NCBI GenBank assembly: GCA_038231215.1
Contig: JBBRLS010000009.1
Coordinates: forward strand, 34,755 to 98,754
Length of the DNA stretch: 64,000 bases
Direction: 5' to 3'
Source of the DNA: Schlegelella_A sp038231215
GTDB lineage: Bacteria; Pseudomonadota; Gammaproteobacteria; Burkholderiales; Burkholderiaceae_C
Under the pieces are notes generated by a model. It saw nothing but the letters and a program-made list of their open reading frames with translations, searched no databases and was not told where the DNA came from. The position numbers were made by a program, and so were the translations under genes. Shown here piece after piece: positions 6,959 through 15,223 of the stretch (its first letter is position 1; every line of letters starts with the position of its first letter).

Positions 6959-9685
6959 ATGAGTGAAATCAGTCGGGTCGCGCTCTTCGGCAAGCTCAAT
7001 CCGCTCGTCTACAAGACGATCGAAGGCGCCACCGTGTTCTGCAAGCTGCGCGGCAACCCGTACGTGGAACTCGTGCACTGGCTTACGCAGCTACTCGAGA
7101 ACAACGGCTCGGACATCCACGCCATCGTTCGCCACTACGCGCTCGACGCCGCGGTGCTGGCGCGCGATGTCACCGCCGCCCTTGACCGCCTGCCGCGCGG
7201 CTCGACCGCGCTCTCCGACTTCTCCGAGCAGATCCCCGACGCGATCGAGCGCGCCTGGGTTTATGGCTCTTTGCAGTTCGGCGACGGTGCGGTGCGCAGC
7301 GGCTACCTGCTGCTCGGCATACTGAAGACGCCGCATCTGAGGAACGCCGTGCTCGCCATCTCCAAGGAGTTCGGCAAGCTCAAGGTCGACGACCTGGCCG
7401 ACGACCTCGAGTCGGTCATCGGCAAGAGCGCCGAGCAGGGGCTCGGCCCGCAAGACGGCAGCGGCCTGTCTGGCGGCCAGCCCGGCGAGGTCTCGGGCGC
7501 GATGGCGCCGGCGGCGATGGGCAAGCAGGAGGCGATCAAGAAGTACACGATCGATCTCACCGCCAAGGCCGAGAAGGGCGAGATGGATCCGATCTCCGGA
7601 CGCGACGACGAGATCCGCCAGATCGTCGACATCCTGATGCGCCGCCGCCAGAACAATCCGATACTCACCGGCGAGGCTGGCGTCGGCAAGACTGCCGTCG
7701 TCGAAGGCTTCGCGCAGCGCCTCGCGCGCGGCGACGTGCCGCCCCAGTTGCAGGGCGTCTCGCTGCTCTCGCTCGATCTCGGCCTGCTCCAGGCCGGCGC
7801 GTCGATGAAGGGCGAATTCGAGCAGCGGCTTCGCCAGCTGATCGACGAAGTGCAGGCCAGCCCGAAGCCGATCATCCTGTTCATCGACGAGGTCCACACG
7901 CTCGTTGGCGCAGGCGGCGCGGCGGGTACCGGTGACGCGGCGAACCTGCTCAAGCCGGCGCTCGCGCGCGGCACGCTGCGCACGATCGGCGCCACGACCT
8001 GGGCCGAATACAAGAAGCACATCGAGAAGGACCCGGCGCTGACACGTCGCTTCCAGGTCGTGCAGATCCCCGAGCCCGACGAGCTGAAGGCGGTACTCAT
8101 GCTGCGCGGCGTCGCTACCGTGCTCGAGAAGCACCATCGCGTGCAACTGCTCGACGAAGCGATCGAGTCGGCGGTCAAGCTCTCGCATCGCTATATTCCG
8201 GCGCGCCAGTTGCCCGACAAAGCGGTGAGCCTGCTCGATACGGCCTGTGCGCGCGTCGCGGTAAGCCAGCACGCCATCCCGGCCGAGGTCGAGGATTCCC
8301 GGCGCCGCATTGAATCGCTGGAGATCGAATCGGCGATCATCGCCCGCGAATCGGCGGTCGGCGTCGATGTCGGTACGCGTCGCACGGACGTCGATGAGAA
8401 GCTCGCCCATGAGCGCAAGCGCCTGGTCGGCCTCGAGAAGCGCTGGCAGGACGAGAAGGTCATCGTCGACAAGGTGCTGGCCTTGCGCGCGCAACTGCGC
8501 GGCGGCGACAAGCCGGTCGATCGCCCGGCGATCGGCGAAGGTGGCGATGTCGTCAAGCCCGCGGGCGCTCCGCCCGAAGCGGCGGAGCCGATCGATCGCG
8601 AGAAGCTGCTGGCCGAGCTACGTGAAGAGCAGGGCAAGCTCGAGGCGCTGCAGGGCGACAAGCCGCTCATCATGCCGTCGGTCGATGCGCAGGCGGTGGC
8701 CAGCGTCGTCGCCGACTGGACCGGGATCCCGGTCGGACGGATGGTAAAGAACGAGCTGCAGGCCATCCTCAAGCTCGGCGAGGCGCTCGGCAAGCGTGTT
8801 GTCGGCCAGCAGCACGGCCTCGACATGATCGCGCGCCGCATCCAGACCTCGCGTGCCCGGCTCGACAACCCGAACAAGCCGATCGGCGTCTTCATGCTCT
8901 GCGGCACATCGGGCGTCGGCAAGACGGAGACCGCGCTGGCGCTGGCCGAGGCGCTCTACGGCGGCGAGCAGAACGTCATCACCATCAACATGAGCGAGTT
9001 CCAGGAGGCGCACACCGTCTCCTCGCTCAAAGGCGCGCCGCCCGGCTACGTCGGCTACGGCGAGGGCGGCATCCTGACCGAGGCCGTGCGCCGCCGGCCT
9101 TACAGCGTCGTGCTGCTCGACGAGGTCGAGAAGGCCCACCCCGACGTACACGAGCTGTTCTTCCAGGTCTTCGACAAGGGCCGCATGGAAGACGGCGAGG
9201 GCCGCATGATCGACTTCAAGAACACGATCATCCTGCTCACGTCCAACGCCGGCTCCGAGCTCGTGATGAACATGTGCAAGGACCCGGAACTCCTGCCCGA
9301 CCCCGAGTCGCTGGCGACAGCGATGGTCGAGCCGCTGCAGAAGATCTTCCCGCCGGCTCTGCTCGGCCGGCTGGTGGTGATTCCTTACTACCCGCTTTCC
9401 GACGACATGCTCGGCCAGATCGTTCGCCTGCAGCTCAACCGCATCAAGAAGCGAGTCGCCGAGAACCACAAGATTCCGTTCGAGTACAGCGACGACGCCG
9501 TCAAGCTGATCGTCAAGCGCTGCAACAACGCCGAGTCGGGCGGTCGGATCATCGACTCGATCCTGACCAACACGGTGTTGCCGAAGGTTTCGATCGAGTA
9601 TTTGTCGCGCGCGGCTGAGGGCAGCGAGCTCAAGGCGGTGCGACTCGGCGTCGCCGAGGACGACTTCACCTACGCCTTCGAATAG
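6959..9685 (+). CDS. tssH: T6SS sheath-recycling ATPase ClpV (TssH)
   Basis: A 908-residue AAA+ Clp/HSP100 ATPase. The N-terminal ClpV domain occupies about residues 1-160. The first ATPase module has Walker A GEAGVGKTAVVEGF near residue 238, and Walker B LFIDEVHTL follows. A middle coiled region runs from about 425 to 580. The second module has Walker A GTSGVGKTETA near residue 649 and Walker B VVLLDEVEKAH, and the C-terminal D2-small domain ends at 908. ClpV pulls TssC out of contracted sheaths so that subunits can be reused. The start ATG at 6959 has a good purine-rich ribosome site just upstream. Length and motif set match TssH rather than ClpB. Confidence 0.96.
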   Translation: MSEISRVALFGKLNPLVYKTIEGATVFCKLRGNPYVELVHWLTQLLENNGSDIHAIVRHYALDAAVLARDVTAALDRLPRGSTALSDFSEQIPDAIERAWVYGSLQFGDGAVRSGYLLLGILKTPHLRNAVLAISKEFGKLKVDDLADDLESVIGKSAEQGLGPQDGSGLSGGQPGEVSGAMAPAAMGKQEAIKKYTIDLTAKAEKGEMDPISGRDDEIRQIVDILMRRRQNNPILTGEAGVGKTAVVEGFAQRLARGDVPPQLQGVSLLSLDLGLLQAGASMKGEFEQRLRQLIDEVQASPKPIILFIDEVHTLVGAGGAAGTGDAANLLKPALARGTLRTIGATTWAEYKKHIEKDPALTRRFQVVQIPEPDELKAVLMLRGVATVLEKHHRVQLLDEAIESAVKLSHRYIPARQLPDKAVSLLDTACARVAVSQHAIPAEVEDSRRRIESLEIESAIIARESAVGVDVGTRRTDVDEKLAHERKRLVGLEKRWQDEKVIVDKVLALRAQLRGGDKPVDRPAIGEGGDVVKPAGAPPEAAEPIDREKLLAELREEQGKLEALQGDKPLIMPSVDAQAVASVVADWTGIPVGRMVKNELQAILKLGEALGKRVVGQQHGLDMIARRIQTSRARLDNPNKPIGVFMLCGTSGVGKTETALALAEALYGGEQNVITINMSEFQEAHTVSSLKGAPPGYVGYGEGGILTEAVRRRPYSVVLLDEVEKAHPDVHELFFQVFDKGRMEDGEGRMIDFKNTIILLTSNAGSELVMNMCKDPELLPDPESLATAMVEPLQKIFPPALLGRLVVIPYYPLSDDMLGQIVRLQLNRIKKRVAENHKIPFEYSDDAVKLIVKRCNNAESGGRIIDSILTNTVLPKVSIEYLSRAAEGSELKAVRLGVAEDDFTYAFE

Positions 9686-9709
9686 GGCGAACCCAAGGGA
9701 GACGGGGTC

Positions 9710-12010
9710 ATGGGTATTCCTGGACTCAGCTCGGCTGACGAGATCCTCTCGATCAAGACCGGCGAGGGAGACTTCCTGGTCACCGGCATGACCGGTCACG
9801 AGCATCTCGGACAGATGTTTTTCTACACGGCAGAGCTCCTCGGCGCGGTCAACCTCCTTGGCAAGCCCAAGGAGGTCAAGCTGCACAAGCTGCTGAACAC
9901 GCACGCGACGCTGAAGATGAAGGTCGACGACGTCGAGCGCTACTTCGACGGCATCGTCACGCGCGCCAAGCGTGGCGACAAGCGCGGTCGCTACGAGACC
10001 TACACGCTGACGCTGCAACCCTGCCTGTGGCTGACGACACGCGCCAAGAACAGTCGCGTATTCCAGGGAGAGAGCGTCAAGGACATCGTCAGCAAAGTCC
10101 TGGCTGACTACGACGGCGACACCGTCTGGCGGCTCGATTCGGAGTCGGATTACCCCAAGCTGGACTACTGCGTTCAACACAACGAGACCGACTTCAACTT
10201 CATCAGCCGGCTGATCGAAGAGGTCGGCATCTACTATTTCTTCGAGCACCACGCCGGCAAGCACTCGCTCGTGTTCATCGATGCGATGGCCAAGCACGAG
10301 AGCCGGACCGACAGCTCGGCGCTGAAATGGTCCAACTCCATGAAGGAGGAGCACACGATCACCGATTGGCAGGTGCAAGAAGAGGCACGTACCGGCAAGA
10401 CGACGTTGACCGAGTACGACTATCTTGCGCCGACAACGGACATCAAGGGCGAAGACAGCGCCGACGATCCGGCCGATGGAATGGCCGACATCGAGTGGTA
10501 CGAGCATCCGGCACTGGTCGTCCAGAACAGTGCAAAGCCCGACAAGCAAGATGCCTCGACTTCCCCGACCGCCGCCACGAATCGCGCCAAGGTGCGCATG
10601 GGCGAGCTGATCTCACTGCATTCGTCGGTCACCGGGGCGTCCAACGCGCGCGACATGGGGGTCGGCGTGACCTTCAAGCTCGACAATGCGCCGAACGACG
10701 GCGACAACAAGGAATACCTTCTTGTGGCCGCGCTTTACAACCTCGATTTCGCTCTCCACGAGGCGATCGACGAAGACGACAAGGCGCGCCGGCACGAAGG
10801 CTTTCGCTGTGAGTTCCTGGCCATGCCTACTGGGGCTGGCGGGGGGCTCATGAGCATGGCCATGGGGGCGAGCTCGAGCACGCCGCACTATCGCTCGCCG
10901 CGCACCGCCCCCAAGCCAGTGATCGCCGGGCCGCAGACGGCGACCGTCGTCTGCGCCTCGGGCAACGAGATCGAGACCGACGAGCACGGCCGCATCAAGG
11001 TCCATTTTCATTGGGATCGAAAGGGAAAGAAGGACCAGACCAGCTCGTGCTGGGTTCGCGTCGCTCAGCCGTGGGCGGGCAACGGTTACGGCATGTTCGC
11101 GCTGCCGCGCAAGGACCAGGAGGTCGTCGTCCATTTCCTCGACGGCGACCCGGACCGGCCGCTCGTCATCGGCTCGGTCTACAACAACGTCAACAAGCCG
11201 GCCTGGAAGCTGCCTGCCCAGGCGACGGTGAGCGGCGTCAAGACCCAGAGCAGCAAGGAAGGCGAGGCCAAGCTCGCCAACGAACTGCGCTTCGAGGACA
11301 AGAAGGGCAAGGAATACATCTGGTTCCACGCCGAGAAGGATTTCCATCGCCTGGTCGAGCACGACGCGTTCGACTGGGTCGGCAACAACGAGTCCGTCAA
11401 GGTCGTGCTGACGCGCAAGGAAGTGATCGGCGAGAACTGGTTCATGGACATCACCAAGGACGTGATGCACAACATGGGCAAGGACCTGCACGTCAAGGTC
11501 GCCGGCGACATCTTCTATACCGGCGGCGCCACCTATCAGCTCAAGCTGGAGAAGGACTACAGCGCGAAGATCGGCGGCGCCCTGGGCTTCGATGTCGGCG
11601 GCAAGACGCACCTGAAGTCGATGGAGGACATCGTGCTGCAATCGACCACGGGCAAGCTCTCGCTCAAGGCAGGCGATGCCGGCGATCTCCTGGCCGAAGG
11701 CATGACGATCAAGATCAAGGGTGCGACGACGGTCGCCATCGAAGGGGGGGTGCAGGTTTCGCTGAAGGCAGGGGGCTCGTTCGTCGATATCGGGCCATCG
11801 GGCGTGTCCATCGTCGGTGCCATGGTCATGATCAACTCCGGCGGCGCTGCCGGCGCAGCGGGGCCGGCGCTCGCGGCGAGCCCGAAGGCGCCGGACGAGG
11901 CCAAGAAAGAGGACTCGATCACTTCGGCGAAGAAGACCGACTACAACAAGACCTTCGACGACCCGATGCCCGACAACATGGGCGGCTCGGGTGCGGCCAA
12001 GGAAAGCTGA
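9710..12010 (+). CDS. tssI: T6SS spike protein VgrG (TssI)
   Basis: A 766-residue VgrG. The gp27-like part (about 1-380) includes YFDGIVTRAKRG and the WLTTRAKNSRVFQ and YCVQHNETDFNFISRLIEEVGIYY stretches typical of VgrG. The gp5-like OB fold starts near residue 410 (TATVVCASGNEIETDEHGRI, then HFHWDR and CWVRVAQPWAG). A beta-helical needle follows, with a DUF2345-type region around LKAGDAGDLLAEGMTIKIKG. The last 55 or so residues are Ala/Lys/Asp-rich, with no recognised enzymatic domain. It is followed by a DUF4123 adaptor gene, the usual arrangement for loading a cargo protein onto the VgrG tip. Confidence 0.96.
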   Translation: MGIPGLSSADEILSIKTGEGDFLVTGMTGHEHLGQMFFYTAELLGAVNLLGKPKEVKLHKLLNTHATLKMKVDDVERYFDGIVTRAKRGDKRGRYETYTLTLQPCLWLTTRAKNSRVFQGESVKDIVSKVLADYDGDTVWRLDSESDYPKLDYCVQHNETDFNFISRLIEEVGIYYFFEHHAGKHSLVFIDAMAKHESRTDSSALKWSNSMKEEHTITDWQVQEEARTGKTTLTEYDYLAPTTDIKGEDSADDPADGMADIEWYEHPALVVQNSAKPDKQDASTSPTAATNRAKVRMGELISLHSSVTGASNARDMGVGVTFKLDNAPNDGDNKEYLLVAALYNLDFALHEAIDEDDKARRHEGFRCEFLAMPTGAGGGLMSMAMGASSSTPHYRSPRTAPKPVIAGPQTATVVCASGNEIETDEHGRIKVHFHWDRKGKKDQTSSCWVRVAQPWAGNGYGMFALPRKDQEVVVHFLDGDPDRPLVIGSVYNNVNKPAWKLPAQATVSGVKTQSSKEGEAKLANELRFEDKKGKEYIWFHAEKDFHRLVEHDAFDWVGNNESVKVVLTRKEVIGENWFMDITKDVMHNMGKDLHVKVAGDIFYTGGATYQLKLEKDYSAKIGGALGFDVGGKTHLKSMEDIVLQSTTGKLSLKAGDAGDLLAEGMTIKIKGATTVAIEGGVQVSLKAGGSFVDIGPSGVSIVGAMVMINSGGAAGAAGPALAASPKAPDEAKKEDSITSAKKTDYNKTFDDPMPDNMGGSGAAKES

Positions 12011-12034
12011 GTCGGTGTTCCCGACTGACGCTCG

Positions 12035-12583
12035 ATGAGCGCCGCGTTTTCTCCGGCCCAGCTGCGTGCCTCGCTCTGGGCACGACAAGGCGCGCGCGTC
12101 TACGCGGTGATCGATGGCCTGGTCATCCCCGGAATTGCCGAGAGGCTCAAGGCCGGCGATCTCGCCGGCTGGGACTGCCTGCAGCGTGGCGCGCTCAGCG
12201 AAGAAGCGGCCCAGTGCGCGCCGTATCTTGTCGAACTGAAGGAGGCCTCGCCGTTCAGCGAATGGCTGTTCGGCGAGGCGACGGCGACCTTTCCAGGCTG
12301 GGGATTGCTCAATGTCTCGACGCAGCCGCTCCTGGCCGTGCGCGAGCATTGCCGCGCCATCGGTGAAGTCGCGACGCCCGACGGCGAGCGGCGCGCGTGG
12401 CGCTGGTACGACCCCGAGGTGCTGCGCACGGCGATGCCGACGCTGCTGGCCGGCCAGCTCGACGAGGTGTTTGCCCTGAACCAAGCGATCGTTCTCCTCG
12501 AGGCCGATGCCTGGACCTGGCTGGCGATGGAAAACGGCGTGCTGTCGACCGATGTCCGGCCCTTGATGGCGCCATCGCGCTGA
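12035..12583 (+). CDS. DUF4123 effector-loading adaptor (Tap/TEC family)
   Basis: A 182-residue DUF4123 protein. The family pattern is visible in order: RVYAVIDGLVIP near 21-32, a central APYLVELKEASPFSEWLFG, then WGLLNVSTQPLLAVREHCR, and the hallmark WRWYDPEVLRTAMPTL. DUF4123 proteins (Tap-1/TEC) are cytosolic chaperones that attach effectors to a cognate VgrG and are not themselves secreted. It lies 24 bases after vgrG and 7 bases before the large unknown gene at 12591, which by this logic is the best candidate cargo (inference). No strong ribosome site is seen; the ATG gives a full-length domain. Confidence 0.85.
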   Translation: MSAAFSPAQLRASLWARQGARVYAVIDGLVIPGIAERLKAGDLAGWDCLQRGALSEEAAQCAPYLVELKEASPFSEWLFGEATATFPGWGLLNVSTQPLLAVREHCRAIGEVATPDGERRAWRWYDPEVLRTAMPTLLAGQLDEVFALNQAIVLLEADAWTWLAMENGVLSTDVRPLMAPSR

Positions 12584-12590
12584 AAGCCGC

Positions 12591-14363
12591 ATGCTGCGTC
12601 TGACCTGGGAACAGTTCGATCGGCTCGAGCAGCTGACGATGAAGCGTCATGCGGCGAGCATCAGCGGCGTGCTGGCAGAGACCTGGCCGGCGTTGACCGA
12701 GCGCCTGCAGGACAGGTGGCCGGCCTTCGTCGAGGCCGCCGTGCAGCAGGGTCGCAAGAACGGCCTGCGCGACGCGCGCGATCTGGCCCGCTATGCCAGT
12801 CTGTGGTGCATCTGGGGGCCCGCGTTCGACGGCAAGCCTGCGTTCGCCTGGGCCGCCGAGATCCTCGCCGATGCAAGGCGCGGATCGGCATTGAAGCTGC
12901 ATCAGCTCGCGCATCGCACGCGCGAGGAGCTTTCGCATCGCCAGGCGGCCACCGGCGTTGCGCCTGTGGCAGGCGCTTCACCGCCGCTCACGACGGCGCA
13001 GTTCGAAGCTTCATTTGCTGCCGTCGACGCGAAGATGGGCAAGCTCGTTGCCGCGCGTGCGGTGTTCCCGTCGACCGAGGCCGCGGTCGTGATCAAGGCT
13101 TGCGATATCGGCTCGATCGACATGATGGTCGCCGAGGCGGAAAACCTGCAGGAGTATCGACACGCCGCTACCGGCTGGCATCGCGTCGCCGCGGCGAAGA
13201 TTGCTGATCCGGCCGTCAAGTGGACAAGCGCCCCCGAAGTGCAGGTCGAGCTTGCCGTCGCCAGTCATGCCTTGCGACGAGGCGCGCCGGCCCGGCTGAA
13301 TCTGCGCGTCGATACGGTCGCCGTATGCGACCCCAAGGTCCACCCGGAAGTCACCCACGTCGGTGCCGAGGGGCGCCTCGTATGGAAGGGCCGCGACACG
13401 GCGCGCCTTAGCCTGGCGCTCTATGCGCCCGCCCTCTTGCCGCTCGAGCCGAGCGCGGCGCCGCCGGGCATAGCAGCGTCGTCGCCGTTCGATCCGCAGA
13501 CTATCCACGTCGCCAGTTGCGGCTTGCGCGACGCTGGCGCACCCTTCGGCAAAGTCGATCTGAAGGTGCGGGTCTACCCCGCGACGCAGTGGCTGACCGA
13601 GGTGCGACATCCCGCATGGCAGCCGATGGTCTGGCCGGCCGCTGCGGCGGCCGCCGCCGCACCGGGCGCCGCTTGCAGCCTCGAGAAAGACGGCGCTCCG
13701 GCCGACGCGAGTGCCTGGCAGGGCGCCTGGGCCGGTCTGCACGTCGCGTTCCGGGCAGGGCTCGACCGCTTGTACAACGAATGGGTGCGCGTTCTAGACG
13801 CCCAGGCGACGCGACTCGAGGTCGAGGCTTCGCCGCTGGTCGGCCAGGCGGGCTTGACCTGGGGCTGGCGGCGGGCTTCGGCGTCTTCGGTCGTGATGCG
13901 AACCGAAGGTGTGCTGGACCTGCTGGCGCTCTCACTCGAGTTTCGTCTTTCCGGCGAGTTGGTCGATGGCACGGCGCGATCACGCATCCGCATTCATTGC
14001 AAGGGCCGCAGCGAGATGCGCATGACGATCGTGCAGGTCGGCGATCAGGCGCCGGAGGGACAGAGCATGAAGGCCGCATTGCGAACCTGGCGCTTCCCGT
14101 TCACGCTCGAGATCGAACCCCTGGCGGGCGCCGAGCCGGCGACACTCAGCGCCGCCGCCGTCCCGGTGCCGATCACGGGTGCGCTCGTGGGCGAATGCGG
14201 CTTGCGTGCCCGCGCCGACGGTGGCGGACAGCAGTGGTTCTTCGGCCTGCGCACCGAGCCGGTGACCGTCGTCACCGAGATTTCCGACCCGGTGCTCGGA
14301 GGCGCAAGGCAAACGCGAAAGATCTTCCCGGCCATGACGCTTGTCGAGTGGAGCGCTGGCTGA
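12591..14363 (+). CDS. unrecognised VgrG-linked protein, candidate T6SS cargo or tip component
   Basis: A 590-residue protein without a recognised enzymatic domain. Residues about 1-115 are helical (LTWEQFDRLEQL, LARYASLWCIWGPAFDG) and resemble the helical region often coded beside DUF4123 adaptors. Residues about 130-590 look beta-rich with alternating polar and hydrophobic stretches (VQVELAVASHALRRG, SRIRIHCKGRSEMRMTIV, WRFPFTLEIEPLAG). A short Ala run lies near residue 350. There is no signal peptide or membrane segment. The position immediately downstream of vgrG and DUF4123, and the one-base overlap with the next gene (TGATG), argue for a role on the VgrG tip. I cannot tell whether it is a toxin, an adaptor or a structural cap. 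Confidence 0.5.
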   Translation: MLRLTWEQFDRLEQLTMKRHAASISGVLAETWPALTERLQDRWPAFVEAAVQQGRKNGLRDARDLARYASLWCIWGPAFDGKPAFAWAAEILADARRGSALKLHQLAHRTREELSHRQAATGVAPVAGASPPLTTAQFEASFAAVDAKMGKLVAARAVFPSTEAAVVIKACDIGSIDMMVAEAENLQEYRHAATGWHRVAAAKIADPAVKWTSAPEVQVELAVASHALRRGAPARLNLRVDTVAVCDPKVHPEVTHVGAEGRLVWKGRDTARLSLALYAPALLPLEPSAAPPGIAASSPFDPQTIHVASCGLRDAGAPFGKVDLKVRVYPATQWLTEVRHPAWQPMVWPAAAAAAAAPGAACSLEKDGAPADASAWQGAWAGLHVAFRAGLDRLYNEWVRVLDAQATRLEVEASPLVGQAGLTWGWRRASASSVVMRTEGVLDLLALSLEFRLSGELVDGTARSRIRIHCKGRSEMRMTIVQVGDQAPEGQSMKAALRTWRFPFTLEIEPLAGAEPATLSAAAVPVPITGALVGECGLRARADGGGQQWFFGLRTEPVTVVTEISDPVLGGARQTRKIFPAMTLVEWSAG

Positions 14364-15169
14364 TGGCCCTCGATCGGCTGCTCATGCTCGATCTGGCGGC
14401 CGGCGGTTGCGCGGTTGAAGCGCATCTGAACGGCATGCCACTGGCCACGCTCGGGCCAGCGGGCGGAAGCGTCAGCCTCGCCGTCCACGAGTACACGCTG
14501 GCCGGCCGCAACCAGCTCTCTCTCGTCATCGGTCCGGCCGCGCCCGGCGTGTCTGCGCCGAGCCAGCCGCGTGTCGCAATCGGACCGACCTGGGCGCGGG
14601 CCCGGCTCGTGCTCGTTCGCCACGGTCAGTCGCCGGCCGATCCGGGTGCTCGCGTGCTCGGCGTCGCCGAGTGGGCGACGGCAGAAGGCAAGGCCTACGA
14701 CGCGCCCTCGACGCACAGCCGCGATGTCGATCTGCCGGTGAACTTTCCGCGTTGGCGCTGGCTCGACGCCCCGCCGATCGGCCTCAATGTCGGGGTGCAG
14801 CGGACCATTCTCGAGTTCTTGCAGCAGCTCGCCGTCGAGCTCGGGCGGGGCAATCCCGATCCGTTGATCGCGGCGTCGAAGCTGCGCTTCGACGAGTTGG
14901 CACTTGCGTATCAAACCGACGCGAACCTCGAGGTGCAGCGCTTTCGCGATCAAGTGCAGCGGCTGTATGCTGCGAAAGCGTTGAAGGTGATGCCGCCGGT
15001 GGCCGCAGAGTTCGTGGTGCGGCCGCTTGTCGACGGCCGCCTGATCGAATGTCTGGCGCCCACGGGAGGCCCGGCGCTGCGAACGAGCAATGAGGCTCCG
15101 GAGCTCGGCGATCAAGCCTGGCCGATCCGGCTGGCAATGGTCGAAGGAAGAATTTATGTCCTGCGTTGA
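14363..15169 (+). CDS. unrecognised T6SS-operon protein
   Basis: A 268-residue protein of unknown function whose ATG overlaps the previous stop by one base. It opens with a short beta-type unit (LLMLDLAAGGCAVEAHLNGM), continues with VHEYTLAGRNQLSLVIG, and has a helical middle (TILEFLQQLAVELGRGNPDP) rich in acidic and aromatic residues. The C-terminus is again beta-like (RPLVDGRLIECLAPTGG and QAWPIRLAMVEGRIYVLR). There is no signal peptide, membrane helix or metal site. It is tightly coupled to the 590-residue gene and could be its partner or chaperone; an immunity protein is less likely because it has no export or membrane signal. The frame also runs open far upstream, but the 14363 start alone fits the spacing. 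Confidence 0.5.
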   Translation: MALDRLLMLDLAAGGCAVEAHLNGMPLATLGPAGGSVSLAVHEYTLAGRNQLSLVIGPAAPGVSAPSQPRVAIGPTWARARLVLVRHGQSPADPGARVLGVAEWATAEGKAYDAPSTHSRDVDLPVNFPRWRWLDAPPIGLNVGVQRTILEFLQQLAVELGRGNPDPLIAASKLRFDELALAYQTDANLEVQRFRDQVQRLYAAKALKVMPPVAAEFVVRPLVDGRLIECLAPTGGPALRTSNEAPELGDQAWPIRLAMVEGRIYVLR

Positions 15170-15223
15170 GCGAGCCACCGAACCATCGGCGGGCCGGGCC
15201 ACCGGGGCGGGAGTGACGGCGTC

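Noticed and set aside
12591..14363. Search for a nuclease, lipase, peptidase or pore-forming toxin motif in the 590-residue protein
   Set aside because: No catalytic triad, HKD, HExxH, GxSxG or membrane-inserting segment could be supported, so no effector class is assigned.
14600..14680. RHG-like motif (VLVRHGQSP) in the 268-residue protein suggesting a phosphoglycerate-mutase-type enzyme
   Set aside because: The motif is isolated; the flanking beta-strand pattern and the later catalytic His and Glu of the family are not present, and the start of the protein is unlike that family.
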